Shown here: positions 1-10,596 of the stretch, piece after piece
Layout of the letters: each line of letters starts with the position of its first letter
How positions within the stretch are numbered: position 1 is the stretch's first letter
Assembly (NCBI GenBank): GCA_001627925.1
Contig: LUQC01000013.1
Span: forward strand, 1-58,311
Reading direction: 5' to 3'
DNA length: 58,311 nt
Source: Rhodobacteraceae bacterium REDSEA-S34_B6
GTDB taxonomy: Bacteria > Pseudomonadota > Alphaproteobacteria > Rhodobacterales > Rhodobacteraceae
Program-made: the position numbers and the translations under genes
Notes under the pieces: model-generated
Told to the model about the DNA's origin: nothing
Databases searched by the model: none
What the model saw: the letters and a program-made list of their open reading frames with translations, nothing else

Positions 1-122
1 GGAGTGACCCCTCCAACCATATTTGTACCGTATTCTATGGCCTGTTCACTATGAAACGTCCCTTGCGATCCTGTAAATCCTTGGCAAATTACCCTGGTGT
101 TTTTATTAACTAGAATTGCCAT
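1..122 (-). CDS. sucD: Succinyl-CoA synthetase alpha subunit, N-terminal part (cut by window edge)
   Basis: This is the ADP/GDP-forming succinyl-CoA ligase alpha subunit, which binds CoA and carries the phosphohistidine; it works with SucC in the TCA cycle. Only the first 40 or so residues are inside the window. They read [18 protein letters not shown] and continue with [20 protein letters not shown], which is the conserved N-terminal CoA-binding region of SucD. The ATG at 120-122 overlaps the last 17 bases of sucC, so the two subunits are probably translationally coupled. The rest of the gene lies to the left of the window. Confidence 0.95.
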   Translation of the reverse strand, partial: MAILVNKNTRVICQGFTGSQGTFHSEQAIEYGTNMVGGVT

Positions 123-1320
123 CGTCTTGCCTTTTTACCGCTTTAACTATTTTCTTAGCGCCGTCTTTTAAATTATTGGCTGCAATTACATCTAAGCCTG
201 ATGAGTTTATGATTTTATTTCCTGCCTCTACATTTGTTCCTTCTAATCTGACAACTAGTGGCACCTTTAAGCCTACTTCTTTGACCGCGGCTACAACGCC
301 CTCGGCAATCACGTCGCATCTCATGATCCCCCCAAAAATATTTACTAAAATACCTTCAACGTTTGGATCTGATGTTATTATTTTGAACGCTTCAGTGACT
401 TTCTCTTTTGTTGCACCACCACCCACGTCTAAGAAATTTGCTGGCTCGGCCCCATACAACTTAATAATGTCCATAGTGGCCATCGCTAACCCGGCGCCGT
501 TGACCATGCAGCCAATCTCACCATCCAAAGCAATGTAATTCAAATCATATTTTGAAGCTTCTAATTCCTTTGGATCTTCTTCTGTAGTGTCGCGCAGCTC
601 TGCTATATCTGCATGTCTATATGTTGCATTTCCATCAAAGCCCATTTTTGCATCCAAACATTTTAGATCTCCAGAGCCAGATACAATTAATGGATTGATT
701 TCTAACATCTCCATATCTTTATCAACAAAGAGGTTATAAAGGGTGCTCATTAACGAGACACACTGCTTTAATTGTTTACCTTCCAGCCCCAACATGAAAG
801 CTATCCTCCGGCCATGATATGGTTGAAATGATGTGGTCGGGTCTATTGAGAATGATAAGATTTTTTCTGGAGAAGTTGCGGCAACGGCTTCAATATCCAT
901 TCCGCCCTCGGTAGAGCATACAAATGAAATTCTGCTTGATTGACGATCTACCAAAATAGCTAGATATAATTCTCTGGTGATGTCAGAGCCATCCTCAATA
1001 TATACTCGATTTACTTGTTTGCCGATCGGACCGGTCTGGTGGGTAACCAAGGTGCGGCCAAGCATTTTCTTTGCTTCGGAGGCAGCTTCTTCCACTGATT
1101 TGGTAATTCGTACCCCGCCTTTAGTTCCGGCATCTGTTTCTAAAAAAGAACCTTTGCCGCGCCCTCCCGCGTGGATCTGAGCCTTTACCACCCAAAGTGG
1201 ACCATCTAGTTCACCTGCTGCAGTTTTAGCATCCTCTGACTTAAGGACAATTCTTCCATCCGAAACGGGTGCGCCATAGCTTCTAAGTAGAGCTTTTGCC
1301 TGGTATTCGTGAATATTCAT
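106..1320 (-). CDS. sucC: Succinyl-CoA synthetase beta subunit
   Basis: SucC is the beta subunit of succinyl-CoA ligase. It binds the nucleotide and interconverts succinyl-CoA and succinate with substrate-level phosphorylation. At 404 aa it has the normal family length, starting [12 protein letters not shown], with an N-terminal ATP-grasp domain ([11 protein letters not shown] near residue 50) and the C-terminal CoA-ligase domain (LDVGGGA near 300, [10 protein letters not shown] near 330). An AGGA Shine-Dalgarno lies 8 bases before the ATG. Downstream sucD overlaps by 17 bases, and mdh lies 232 bp upstream on the same strand, the usual alphaproteobacterial order. A double palindrome in the upstream gap suggests separate control of sucCD. 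Because it consumes succinyl-CoA it is also the exit of the Pcc/Mcm branch encoded at 45-51 kb. Confidence 0.97.
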   Translation of the reverse strand: MNIHEYQAKALLRSYGAPVSDGRIVLKSEDAKTAAGELDGPLWVVKAQIHAGGRGKGSFLETDAGTKGGVRITKSVEEAASEAKKMLGRTLVTHQTGPIGKQVNRVYIEDGSDITRELYLAILVDRQSSRISFVCSTEGGMDIEAVAATSPEKILSFSIDPTTSFQPYHGRRIAFMLGLEGKQLKQCVSLMSTLYNLFVDKDMEMLEINPLIVSGSGDLKCLDAKMGFDGNATYRHADIAELRDTTEEDPKELEASKYDLNYIALDGEIGCMVNGAGLAMATMDIIKLYGAEPANFLDVGGGATKEKVTEAFKIITSDPNVEGILVNIFGGIMRCDVIAEGVVAAVKEVGLKVPLVVRLEGTNVEAGNKIINSSGLDVIAANNLKDGAKKIVKAVKRQDDGNSS

Positions 1321-1406
1321 ATTTATTTTCCTGATTTCCCTTGATCGTCAAAAGGCCATTAAGACACTGAAGTTTCTACTAAAATTGTGAAAATTTTATG
1401 AAATAA

Positions 1407-1434
1407 ATAATAATTCATAGATATGTGATCACAA
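1407..1434 (-). promoter_or_regulatory. Predicted sucCD promoter (-35 TTGTGA, -10 TATTAT)
   Basis: Read on the minus strand, TTGTGA (1434-1429) and TATTAT (1412-1407) are separated by 16 bases and lie about 90-110 bases before the sucC start. The -35 hexamer is inside one of the two TGTGATCACA palindromes, so a protein bound there would compete with or contact RNA polymerase. This is pattern matching only. Confidence 0.45.
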
Positions 1435-1454
1435 TCATAATTTTGTGATCACAT
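1423..1454. promoter_or_regulatory. Tandem palindromic operator candidate upstream of sucC
   Basis: ATGTGATCACAA (1423-1434) and its exact reverse complement TTGTGATCACAT (1443-1454) flank an 8-base spacer. Each arm itself contains the perfect palindrome TGTGATCACA, and the two centres are exactly 20 bp apart, about two helical turns. This geometry fits two dimers bound side by side on one DNA face. The compact palindrome resembles GntR-family operators in style, but the regulator is not identified. Confidence 0.6.
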
Positions 1455-1552
1455 AATTGATTAATAAGGTTTATCAATATTGGTTAAATGCCTATATGCC
1501 CGTATTTAAGGGGGGGCAATTTTGATTCAGGGATCAACATAAGTGATCCTAT

Positions 1553-2803
<1,251 letters not shown>

Positions 2804-3355
2804 ATGACACTTTTAATATTTGGAAATATTCTTTGGATAATTGCACATACATTCAAGCGCTTATTGCCGAATTTCAGGAATTCCTTAGGAAATGCTGGCA
2901 AGGGTGTCGTTGCTTTCTTGATAATCATATCATTGGTACTCATGATCTTAGGTTATAGATCTGCCGAGTACATCGGCGTTTGGACACCTCCACAATTTTT
3001 CCTTCATATTAATAACTTAATGATGGTTGCAGCTGTTTTTGTATTTGCAATCGGTCATACAAAAGGTCGATTACGAGGTCGTTTGCGCCATCCAATGCTT
3101 ACATCTGTAAAAATTTGGGCTCTTGCACACCTTTTGGTAAATGGTGATTTGGCATCGATAATTCTATTTGGTTCAATGTTGGCGTGGGCTGCAATGGCTG
3201 TAGTTTTAATAAACAAATCTGAAACATGGGAGCGACCAGAACCCGGTGAGGCAAAAAAGGATGTAGTTCTGGTGGTTATAGTATTGTCTGTATATGTTTT
3301 AGTTTCGGGTATTCATTGGGCTTTAGGTGTTTGGCCATTCCCGGGAGCTGCGTAG
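2804..3355 (+). CDS. NnrU family integral membrane protein
   Basis: The protein is a small polytopic membrane protein of the NnrU family, originally linked to nitric oxide/nitrite metabolism in Rhodobacter but widespread next to TCA genes in organisms that do not denitrify. From ATG 2804 it has 184 aa, with about five or six hydrophobic segments. Family-typical residues include the histidine-bearing first helix (NILWIIAHTFKR), IGHTKGRLRGRLRHPM near 90-105 and WALAHLLVNGD near 112. A longer frame opens further upstream, but the AGAGAG Shine-Dalgarno sits just before 2804 and family members start here. Its TAG stop overlaps the GTG start of the next gene. No denitrification genes are present in the window, so its role here is open. 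Confidence 0.85.
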   Translation: MTLLIFGNILWIIAHTFKRLLPNFRNSLGNAGKGVVAFLIIISLVLMILGYRSAEYIGVWTPPQFFLHINNLMMVAAVFVFAIGHTKGRLRGRLRHPMLTSVKIWALAHLLVNGDLASIILFGSMLAWAAMAVVLINKSETWERPEPGEAKKDVVLVVIVLSVYVLVSGIHWALGVWPFPGAA

Positions 3356-3561
3356 TGGCACAGCTATATAGATTGCTTACAGGCGAAGACAGTTCTGAGT
3401 TTTGTCACAAGGTGAGTTTAGCATTGGCAAGAGGTTGGTGTCTTTACGGGGATCCTCAGTATAGTTATGACGGTCAAACCAGTAAGATGCGTTGTGCTCA
3501 AGCTGTGATCAAGAATGTTAGTCAGGACTACGATGCAGACATGAAGTTGGGAGAACAATGA
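3355..3561 (+). CDS. DUF1737 domain protein
   Basis: This is a 68-residue protein starting at a GTG that overlaps the nnrU stop codon by one base, so it is probably translationally coupled to nnrU. The sequence YRLLTGEDSSEFCHKVSLAL followed by RGWCLYGDPQYSYDG and CAQAVIK matches the small DUF1737 family, which has no established function. It looks soluble, with no membrane segment. A longer reading from 3316 would overlap nnrU and adds nothing conserved. It is followed by sdhC after about 100 bp. Confidence 0.85.
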   Translation: MAQLYRLLTGEDSSEFCHKVSLALARGWCLYGDPQYSYDGQTSKMRCAQAVIKNVSQDYDADMKLGEQ

Positions 3562-3663
3562 AATATAATCTTAGCCTCTGGCCCTAATTAAAAATTTAAT
3601 CTATGTATTGTTCCGGCAATAAATCCATAACACAAATTCTGCTTGATAGGTATAAGCCCAACA

Positions 3664-4047
3664 ATGTCGACTTCAAAGAGTAATCAGCGCCCACTGTCAC
3701 CGCATCTATCAGTTTATAAATGGCAGTTGCATGCTATTACTTCAATTCTTACGAGGATTACTGGTAATGCACTTATTGTTGGCGTTATACTATTTGTGAG
3801 TTGGTTACTTGCTGCAGCTACTTCTGATGCTAGTTTTCGGGCTGTAAATGCGATAATTTCGAGTTGGTTTGGCAAGCTGATTTTAATTGGATCTCTCTGG
3901 GCCCTTTGGTATCACACTTTAGCAGGCATTAGGCATCTTATTTGGGATCACGCGGTATGGCTTGATATTAGAAAATCAAGACTTTTAGGCTGGTCTGTGG
4001 TGATTGGCTCCTTTGCTTTGACCTTCTTAACCGTTTTATTTTTGTGA
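3664..4047 (+). CDS. sdhC: Succinate dehydrogenase cytochrome b556 subunit
   Basis: SdhC is one of two membrane anchors of complex II; with SdhD it binds heme b and ubiquinone. From ATG 3664 it is 127 aa. The family hallmarks are RPLSPHLSVYKW near the N-terminus, SILTRITG in the first helix and WYHTLAGIRHLIWD in the second, whose first histidine is the expected heme ligand. Three transmembrane helices are visible. A TTG at 3643 could extend it by seven residues, but the ATG fits the family start better. It is first in the sdhCDAB order. Confidence 0.95.
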   Translation: MSTSKSNQRPLSPHLSVYKWQLHAITSILTRITGNALIVGVILFVSWLLAAATSDASFRAVNAIISSWFGKLILIGSLWALWYHTLAGIRHLIWDHAVWLDIRKSRLLGWSVVIGSFALTFLTVLFL

Positions 4048-4084
4048 ACTCATTGTAGATTAATTATATTGAGGTATCAGATAA

Positions 4085-4426
4085 ATGACATTCAAAATGA
4101 TTAAAACAGGAACCTCGCACTTTAGAGCCATGAAAATTAGCTCTATGGTATTAGTACTGCTGATCCCACTTTTTTTATTTACAATAGCACCTATTGTTGG
4201 TGAAAAACGTGAAATAATTCTGGCGAAACTTGAACAGCCTATTTATGCGCTTATCGTCGCATTAACTTTTACAGTAGGTCTGCTACACTTTAAAAGTGGA
4301 GTTCAGGTTTTGATAGAGGATTATGTGCACGGAAGTATGAGCAAAGTATGGATAAATATTACCATTGCCTTATCTTATCTGTTGATTGGACTAACACTTT
4401 TTGCGTTGACTAAAATATTGTTATAG
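4085..4426 (+). CDS. sdhD: Succinate dehydrogenase hydrophobic membrane anchor subunit
   Basis: SdhD is the second membrane anchor of complex II. The 113-aa product has three hydrophobic helices and the conserved stretch [18 protein letters not shown] near residues 67-84, which holds the heme-ligand histidine and the quinone-site Asp-Tyr pair. A GAGG motif lies upstream at suitable though long spacing. It sits 37 bp after sdhC and 10 bp before sdhA, as expected for a single sdhCDAB operon. Confidence 0.93.
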   Translation: MTFKMIKTGTSHFRAMKISSMVLVLLIPLFLFTIAPIVGEKREIILAKLEQPIYALIVALTFTVGLLHFKSGVQVLIEDYVHGSMSKVWINITIALSYLLIGLTLFALTKILL

Positions 4427-4436
4427 GGACTTTTCA

Positions 4437-6248
4437 TTGAAAGCATATTCTCATGAAACCCACGAGTATGATGTAGTTGTTGTGGGCGCCGGTGGCTCAG
4501 GGCTTCGTGCAACTTTGGGCATGGCTGAGCAAGGTCTCAAAACAGCTTGCATAACAAAGGTTTTCCCTACTCGTTCGCATACCGTAGCGGCACAAGGTGG
4601 CATAGCGGCTTCACTTGGAAATATGGGTCCTGATCATTGGCAGTGGCATATGTATGATACGGTTAAAGGCTCGGATTGGCTTGGTGACACCGATGCTATG
4701 GAGTATTTGGCTAGAGAAGCACCTAAGGCTGTATATGAGCTGGAGCACTATGGGGTTCCTTTCAGTAGAACTGAAAAGGGTGAGATTTATCAACGTCCGT
4801 TTGGCGGTCATACGACAGAATTTGGTGACGGACCGCCAGTTCAAAGAACGTGTGCGGCGGCGGATAGGACCGGTCATGCGATCCTGCATACATTATATGG
4901 TCAATCACTGAAGCAGAACGCTGAATTCTACATTGAGTACTTTGCTGTTGATTTGATAATGGCCGAAGATGGGCGCTGCCAAGGTGTTGTTTGCTGGAAG
5001 TTGGATGATGGGTCCTTCCATGTGTTTATCTCGAAAATGGTTGTCCTCGCAACCGGTGGCTACGGGAGAGCGTATTTTAGCGCAACATCAGCTCATACAT
5101 GTACCGGTGATGGTGGTGGCATGATTGCTCGTGCTGGACTTCCGCTTCAAGATATGGAGTTTGTACAATTTCACCCAACCGGCATTTATGGTTCAGGCTG
5201 TTTAATTACAGAAGGGGCTCGAGGTGAGGGTGGTTATTTGACGAATTCAGAGGGAGAGCGTTTCATGGAGCGGTACGCTCCACATTATAAAGACTTAGCT
5301 CCCAGAGATTACGTAAGCCGCTGCATGACTATGGAAATTCGTGAAGGTCGAGGCGCGGGTAAGTCAGGAGATCACATACATCTTAATCTGAGTCATTTAC
5401 CAGAAGATGCGCTTGCGGAAAGGCTTCCTGGCATTTCTGAGTCTGCAAAAATTTTTGCTGGAGTCGATGTTACCAAAGAGCCAATACCAGTGCTCCCAAC
5501 GGTTCATTATAACATGGGCGGTATCCCCACAAATTATTGGGGTGAGGTTTTGAGTCCTAAACCAGAAAACCCAAATGAAATTGTGCCAGGCTTAATGGCT
5601 GTTGGCGAAGCTGGTTGCGCTTCAGTTCATGGGGCTAATAGATTAGGTTCTAATTCTTTAATTGACCTCGTGGTTTTTGGAAGAGCAGCGGCAATAAAAG
5701 CTGGTGAAGTTGTAGATTCAAGTTCATCTAATCCAGAACTAAATAAGCTATCAATTGACCAAGCTTTTGATCGTTTTGACAATCTCCGTTATGCGAAAGG
5801 TGAAATTCCGACAGCTGACCTCAGGTTGCAAATGCAAAAAACCATGCAAGAGGATGCGGCTGTTTTTAGAACATCAGAGACGCTCGCGAATGGTGTCAAA
5901 AAGATGAATAAAATTGCATCTGATGTAAAAGATTTGTCAGTTACCGACAGAAGTCTAGTCTGGAATAGTGATTTGATGGAAACATTAGAGCTTACAAATC
6001 TAATGCCAAACGCATTAAGTACTATTTGGGGTGCTGAAGCCAGGAAAGAAAGTCGAGGTGCACACGCTCATGAAGATTTTGCGAGTCGTGATGATGAAAA
6101 ATGGCGTGTGCATACGATCGCAAGATTTTCTGACAACGCAAATTCAATTGATTTAAGCTATCGGCCTGTAATAAAAGAGCCTCTTTCGTCCGAAGAGCAG
6201 GGAGGCATAAGTTTGGAAAAAATAGCACCGAAAGAGCGGACATTTTAG
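4437..6248 (+). CDS. sdhA: Succinate dehydrogenase flavoprotein subunit
   Basis: SdhA is the catalytic FAD subunit that oxidises succinate to fumarate at the cytoplasmic face of the membrane. It is 603 aa, the normal length. The dinucleotide fold is [12 protein letters not shown] near residues 14-25, and His48 in [12 protein letters not shown] is the residue that binds FAD covalently. Other family motifs are [13 protein letters not shown], the catalytic-Arg region [18 protein letters not shown] and the [10 protein letters not shown] loop. The start is a TTG with an AGGGA Shine-Dalgarno six bases upstream. The gene feeds electrons to SdhB and, through SdhCD, to ubiquinone. Confidence 0.98.
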   Translation: MKAYSHETHEYDVVVVGAGGSGLRATLGMAEQGLKTACITKVFPTRSHTVAAQGGIAASLGNMGPDHWQWHMYDTVKGSDWLGDTDAMEYLAREAPKAVYELEHYGVPFSRTEKGEIYQRPFGGHTTEFGDGPPVQRTCAAADRTGHAILHTLYGQSLKQNAEFYIEYFAVDLIMAEDGRCQGVVCWKLDDGSFHVFISKMVVLATGGYGRAYFSATSAHTCTGDGGGMIARAGLPLQDMEFVQFHPTGIYGSGCLITEGARGEGGYLTNSEGERFMERYAPHYKDLAPRDYVSRCMTMEIREGRGAGKSGDHIHLNLSHLPEDALAERLPGISESAKIFAGVDVTKEPIPVLPTVHYNMGGIPTNYWGEVLSPKPENPNEIVPGLMAVGEAGCASVHGANRLGSNSLIDLVVFGRAAAIKAGEVVDSSSSNPELNKLSIDQAFDRFDNLRYAKGEIPTADLRLQMQKTMQEDAAVFRTSETLANGVKKMNKIASDVKDLSVTDRSLVWNSDLMETLELTNLMPNALSTIWGAEARKESRGAHAHEDFASRDDEKWRVHTIARFSDNANSIDLSYRPVIKEPLSSEEQGGISLEKIAPKERTF

Positions 6249-6258
6249 AGGTTATGGC

Positions 6259-7038
6259 ATGGTACAACTAACACTTCCAAAGAATAGTAGAATAAAGAAG
6301 GGCAAAACTTGGCCAAAGCCTGAAGGAGCTAACAATTTACGCGTCTTCAACATTTATCGTTGGTCGCCAGATGATACAAAAAACCCTAGCTTAGATACTT
6401 ACTTCGTAGATATTGATAACTGTGGTCCAATGATTTTGGATGCTTTAATAAAAATTAAAACAGAGATAGACCCGACCCTTACGTTCCGTAGATCTTGTCG
6501 TGAAGGGATTTGTGGATCATGTGCTATGAGTATAGATGGTATTAATACTTTGGCATGCATTCATGGAATTGACGACATAAAAGGGGATATAAATATTTAC
6601 CCTCTACCTCATATGCCTGTGATTAAAGACCTTATTCCTGATCTAACTCATTTTTATGCGCAACATGCCTCGATAATGCCATGGTTAGAGACCAAATCCA
6701 ACAGGCCGGCAAAGGAGTGGAAACAGTCTATCGAAGATAGGAAGAAATTGGATGGCCTATACGAATGCGTAATGTGTGCATCGTGTTCGACCTCATGTCC
6801 ATCTTATTGGTGGAATAGTGATAAGTACCTAGGTCCTGCTGCATTGCTTCACGCTTATCGTTGGATTATTGACAGCAGAGATGAGGCGACCGGCGAACGC
6901 CTGGGTGAGCTTGAAGACCCGTTTAAACTATATCGCTGTCATACAATAATGAATTGCACAAATACATGTCCCAAGGGACTTAATCCTGCCAAAGCAATAG
7001 CTGAGGTAAAAAAAATGATGGTAGAGAGAAGTTTTTAG
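6259..7038 (+). CDS. sdhB: Succinate dehydrogenase iron-sulfur subunit
   Basis: SdhB relays electrons from FAD to quinone through three iron-sulfur clusters. The 259-aa protein has the [2Fe-2S] ligands in [12 protein letters not shown] and the later Cys of TLACIHG, the [4Fe-4S] ligands in [15 protein letters not shown], and the [3Fe-4S] ligands in [17 protein letters not shown]. The start ATG follows an AGAGG Shine-Dalgarno; the nearby ATG five bases earlier is in another frame. It closes the sdhCDAB operon and meets convergent deoD 19 bp later. Confidence 0.98.
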   Translation: MVQLTLPKNSRIKKGKTWPKPEGANNLRVFNIYRWSPDDTKNPSLDTYFVDIDNCGPMILDALIKIKTEIDPTLTFRRSCREGICGSCAMSIDGINTLACIHGIDDIKGDINIYPLPHMPVIKDLIPDLTHFYAQHASIMPWLETKSNRPAKEWKQSIEDRKKLDGLYECVMCASCSTSCPSYWWNSDKYLGPAALLHAYRWIIDSRDEATGERLGELEDPFKLYRCHTIMNCTNTCPKGLNPAKAIAEVKKMMVERSF

Positions 7039-7057
7039 CGAAAACTTTTATGACGTT

Positions 7058-7768
7058 TTATTTGGCTGGAAACGCTGCTGCCAGAGCCACATCGATCATT
7101 TGAGCAAATGTCTTTTCTCGTTCATCAGATGGCAGGGCCTCTCCCGTCTGAAGATGATCAGATACAGTTAAGATTGCAAGCGCTTTTCTATTAAAACGCG
7201 CAGCTAAAGTATATAGTTCAGCCGCCTCCATCTCTACAGCCATAATGCCATGTCTGACCATTTGCTCATTAAGATCTGGTCTTTCGTCATAGAAAGTGTC
7301 TGAAGAATAAATATTTCCAACGTGCGTTTTAATGCCTTTACTTTTTGCAAAATTATAAGCGTTATGCAGAAGTTCAAAATCTGCACATGGAGAAAAACTT
7401 ACTTCTTTCATTATAGTAGAAGAAGGCGTTGATATGTAACTGGTAGTTTGTGCAATGACTATATCGCGAATATTTATATTTGGCTGCATTCCTCCGCATG
7501 AACCAATTCTAATTAAAGTTTTTACATCATAATCCCTTATGAGTTCATTCGCATAAATTGAAAGGGAAGGCATTCCCATACCACTGCCCTGTATAGTAAC
7601 GCGGTTTCCATTGAAAGATCCTGTGTAGCCAAACATTCCTCGAACCTGGTTTACGAGACGAGGAGACGTCAGAAAGTTTTCTGCCGCCCATTTTGCTCGC
7701 ATTGGATCTCCCGGTAAAAGAACCGTTTCGGCGATTTCATCATTTTTAGCTCCAATGTGAATAGTCAT
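7058..7768 (-). CDS. deoD: Purine nucleoside phosphorylase, DeoD type
   Basis: The enzyme splits purine (deoxy)nucleosides with phosphate, giving free bases and (deoxy)ribose 1-phosphate. The 236-aa sequence is the bacterial hexameric type: the N-terminal [18 protein letters not shown] with the phosphate-site Arg, IRIGSCGG near residue 85, [11 protein letters not shown] near 180 and the catalytic-Asp region LTVSDHL near 200. It starts three bases after the stop of the upstream acetyltransferase, whose last codons supply the AAAGG Shine-Dalgarno, so the two are co-transcribed. It may supply guanine for the deaminase encoded at 34.6-35.9 kb. Confidence 0.95.
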   Translation of the reverse strand: MTIHIGAKNDEIAETVLLPGDPMRAKWAAENFLTSPRLVNQVRGMFGYTGSFNGNRVTIQGSGMGMPSLSIYANELIRDYDVKTLIRIGSCGGMQPNINIRDIVIAQTTSYISTPSSTIMKEVSFSPCADFELLHNAYNFAKSKGIKTHVGNIYSSDTFYDERPDLNEQMVRHGIMAVEMEAAELYTLAARFNRKALAILTVSDHLQTGEALPSDEREKTFAQMIDVALAAAFPAK

Positions 7769-7771
7769 TAT

Positions 7772-8218
7772 TTACCTTTGGTATTTTACGAATGGGGTTA
7801 AAGATGCAATTTGATCGTATAATTTCCGTGCATCATGATTAAATTCTTGCGTCATCCAGTAGACCGACGAAGTTCCATTTTCATCGGCCGCCTCGTACAC
7901 AGATTGAATTAAAGCTTTTGCAACACCATGACGCCGCATTTCTTTCAGCGTGAATAAGTCTTGCAAATAGCATACATCTTCCGTCCGCCAGTTGTGAGCA
8001 TGAAAAATATAATGTACGAGCCCGTGTAGCTTATCTCCACTGTAAGCAACTAAACAGCATTGATTTTTGTTATCTCTATTGATTAGTCGAGTGAAGGTTT
8101 CAGAGTATATTTCCAGTGGCAGTTTCGTTTCGTAAAACCTCAAATATTCTCCCCAGATAAACTGCCATTGATCCCTGTCTTGCTCTTCTAGTGGTCTAAT
8201 ATTGAATCTTTTAGTCAT
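7772..8218 (-). CDS. GNAT family N-acetyltransferase
   Basis: The product is a 148-aa acetyl-CoA-dependent transferase of unknown substrate. It shows the GNAT fold: an N-terminal FNIRPLEEQDRDQW segment, central strands ending in DVCYLQDLFTLKEMRRHGVAKALI near residues 85-107, where RRHGVAKAL is the acetyl-CoA pyrophosphate loop, and the C-terminal SVYWMTQEFNHDARKLYDQIA. It lies three bases upstream of deoD in the same transcript. That pairing suggests but does not prove a small-molecule or nucleoside-related substrate. Confidence 0.85.
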   Translation of the reverse strand: MTKRFNIRPLEEQDRDQWQFIWGEYLRFYETKLPLEIYSETFTRLINRDNKNQCCLVAYSGDKLHGLVHYIFHAHNWRTEDVCYLQDLFTLKEMRRHGVAKALIQSVYEAADENGTSSVYWMTQEFNHDARKLYDQIASLTPFVKYQR

Positions 8219-8307
8219 CGTTTGGCCTGTTTTTCTGAAGTATTTTATCTATCATACACCAGAATAAACATCCAAGCTTTTTTGAGAAAGTCTTTGCAAT
8301 GGCAAAG

Positions 8308-10275
8308 TTATTCAGCTGCTACTCGTTGGGGATCTGCGAGCTCCACTATATCAATCATTATAGAATTTAGCTCAAAGTCTTTTGGAGTGTAAACTTTAGA
8401 CACGCCCATTGCTTTAAGTGCAGTGGCGTCTTCGTCAGGGATTATTCCTCCAACTACTAATGGAATATGGTTCAAATTCGCTTTTGACAGCCTTTCTAGT
8501 GTTTCTTTTACTAACGGTATGTGGCTTCCAGATAGAATAGATAGCCCAATAACATGTGGTTGTGTTTCTAGAACTGCATCAACCAGTTGCTCTGGCGTTA
8601 GGCGAATTCCCTGATATTCTATTTCCATTCCACAATCTCTGGCACGAAAAGCAATTTGTTCGGCACCGTTTGAATGCCCATCGAGACCAGGCTTTCCCAT
8701 AAGAAACTTTAATCTTCGTCCTAGTTTGTCAGATACTAAGTCTACAGCCGAACGTATTTCATCCAAGCCTTCAGTTTTGTTTGATTTCGATTTTGACAGG
8801 CCAGTAGGTCCGCGGTATTCACCATATACTGATCGCATAATCGCAGCCCATTCCCCGGTCGTTACGCCGGCTTTAGCAGCGTTTACCGAAGCAGGCATAA
8901 TATTATCGCCGTTCTTTGCAGCATCATTAAGCTCAGTTAGTGCTTTTTCTACTACTTCAGCATTTCTTCCGTCGCGCCACTGATTTAGTCTATCAATCTG
9001 TTCATTTTCGACTGCTGGATCAACAATCATAATACCCTTGTCACCCGTAGTAAGAGGAGACTCTTCGGTGGATGTATATTTGTTTACACCAACAACAACT
9101 GTTTCATTCGTTTCAATTTTGTTGAGCCGGTCTGCATTTGAGTCCACGAGCCTTGATTTCATGTATTCGATTGCTTGAACTGCACCTCCCATACTATCAA
9201 GGTTTGCCAATTCGTGACGCGCACCATCTTTTAAAATTTTAACTTTTTCTTCAACTGCTGGATTATTATCAAATAGATCCTCGTACTCGAGTAAGTCTGT
9301 CTCGTATGCCATAATTTGTTGCATTCGCATTGACCACTGCTGATCCCAGGGACGTGGTAAACCCAATGCCTCATTCCAAGCAGGTAGTTGAACAGCTCTT
9401 GCTCTAGCCTTCTTTGACAAGGTTACAGCTAGCATCTCGATTAGAATTCGGTAAACATTGTTTTCAGGCTGTTGCTCTGTCAATCCTAAAGAGTTCACTT
9501 GTACGCCGTATCTGAAACGGCGATACTTTGGGTCAGAAACACCATATCTCTTTGTGCAAATCTCATCCCATAGATCTACAAAAGCGCGCATTTTGCACAT
9601 TTCTGTCACAAATCGAATGCCCGCATTTACAAAAAACGAAATTCTTCCCACGAGCTGTGGAAACTCCTTTTTGGAAACACGTGGGCGCAATTCATCCAAA
9701 ACCGCGGTGGCTGTTGCTAATGCGAATGCAAGCTCCTGTTCTGGAGTGGCGCCTGCTTCTTGTAAATGGTAAGAACAAACATTCATTGGGTTCCATTTTG
9801 GGATTTCTGAATAACAGTATTCTGCAACATCACCTATTAGCTTTAGAGAAGCTTGAGGTGGGCAAATGTATGTTCCTCTGCTAAGGTATTCTTTAATTAT
9901 ATCATTCTGAACAGTGCCTTGTAGTTTTCGGATGTCAGCTCCTTGTTCCTCAGCTACCGCTATGTACAGAGCTAGAAGCCATGGAGCTGTAGCATTAATG
10001 GTCATCGAAGTATTCATTTGATCCAAAGGGATTTGGTCAAATAAGGTTCTCATATCTCCGAGATGACATACGGGTACACCAACTTTTCCAACCTCACCGC
10101 GGGAAAGCAGATGATCACTGTCATATCCTGTTTGAGTTGGAAGGTCGAAAGCTACCGAAAGTCCAGTTTGCCCCTTGGCTAGATTTGATCTGTAGAGTTG
10201 GTTCGATGCTAAGGCTGTTGAATGTCCAGCGTAAGTTCTAATAAGCCACGGACGATCTTTTGTAGTTTGTGACAT
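8308..10275 (-). CDS. ecm: Ethylmalonyl-CoA mutase (B12-dependent)
   Basis: Ecm (also called MeaA) rearranges (2R)-ethylmalonyl-CoA to (2S)-methylsuccinyl-CoA, the step after Ccr in the ethylmalonyl-CoA pathway. The 655-aa single-chain mutase starts RPWLIRTYAGHSTA, whereas Mcm in this window carries about 65 extra N-terminal residues. It has the acyl-CoA barrel with LSVAFDLPTQTGYDSD near 40 and a C-terminal cobalamin domain with the DxHxxG signature in GLDGHSNGAEQ near 530 and GLSILSGSH near 575. AAGGAG precedes the ATG by 6 bases. It is divergent from ccr, an adjacency also known in Rhodobacter. The lack of the long N-terminal extension and the ccr linkage favour Ecm over a second methylmalonyl-CoA mutase. 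Confidence 0.93.
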   Translation of the reverse strand: MSQTTKDRPWLIRTYAGHSTALASNQLYRSNLAKGQTGLSVAFDLPTQTGYDSDHLLSRGEVGKVGVPVCHLGDMRTLFDQIPLDQMNTSMTINATAPWLLALYIAVAEEQGADIRKLQGTVQNDIIKEYLSRGTYICPPQASLKLIGDVAEYCYSEIPKWNPMNVCSYHLQEAGATPEQELAFALATATAVLDELRPRVSKKEFPQLVGRISFFVNAGIRFVTEMCKMRAFVDLWDEICTKRYGVSDPKYRRFRYGVQVNSLGLTEQQPENNVYRILIEMLAVTLSKKARARAVQLPAWNEALGLPRPWDQQWSMRMQQIMAYETDLLEYEDLFDNNPAVEEKVKILKDGARHELANLDSMGGAVQAIEYMKSRLVDSNADRLNKIETNETVVVGVNKYTSTEESPLTTGDKGIMIVDPAVENEQIDRLNQWRDGRNAEVVEKALTELNDAAKNGDNIMPASVNAAKAGVTTGEWAAIMRSVYGEYRGPTGLSKSKSNKTEGLDEIRSAVDLVSDKLGRRLKFLMGKPGLDGHSNGAEQIAFRARDCGMEIEYQGIRLTPEQLVDAVLETQPHVIGLSILSGSHIPLVKETLERLSKANLNHIPLVVGGIIPDEDATALKAMGVSKVYTPKDFELNSIMIDIVELADPQRVAAE

Positions 10276-10596
10276 CTAAAACTCCTTGAGTACTCTTTGC
10301 GAAATAATCTTAGACTTGGAGGGTAGATAATGAAATATTATGTCGGAGTCAATTCGCTGCATCGCGGCAAAAGATATTGAACGCTTTTTAGCAGGATATT
10401 TTAATCGATATTGAAACAAAATCTTTTTTACACCCTCAACTAAACTACTACTTAATATGGTTCGTATTTTTAAAAAGCAATAAAATTACAAATTAGATAC
10501 AAAAAAAGTTGCAATCTTTCGTGGAGAATTATAATGCTTGCGGCAGATATGATTCTGCATTGCGGCAATCATGAGAAATTTAATATGGAGATGATT
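10276..10596. promoter_or_regulatory. Divergent ecm/ccr control region
   Basis: These 321 bp separate the two divergent ethylmalonyl-CoA pathway genes and must hold both promoters. The GCGGCA-containing segments near 10372 and 10561, another near 10541, and a TTGCAA near 10511 are the only repeated short elements I notice. The TTGCAA recalls the half site of the ScfR/RamB/PccR regulators, but no spaced pair is present. An AT-rich stretch with homopolymeric A runs lies at 10470-10510. No RNA gene or terminator was seen. Confidence 0.45.

Noticed and set aside
116-538. Long open frame on the plus strand inside sucC, and similar frames inside other genes
   Set aside because: These are antisense or shifted shadows of clearly conserved proteins, with no Shine-Dalgarno and no recognisable product.
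1530-1552. Hairpin terminator after mdh (AGGGATCA/TGATCCT)
   Set aside because: Only about six base pairs and no T run; too weak to call.
8308-10275. Second methylmalonyl-CoA mutase instead of Ecm
   Set aside because: Lack of the long N-terminal extension, MeaA-like sequence and divergence from ccr all favour ethylmalonyl-CoA mutase.
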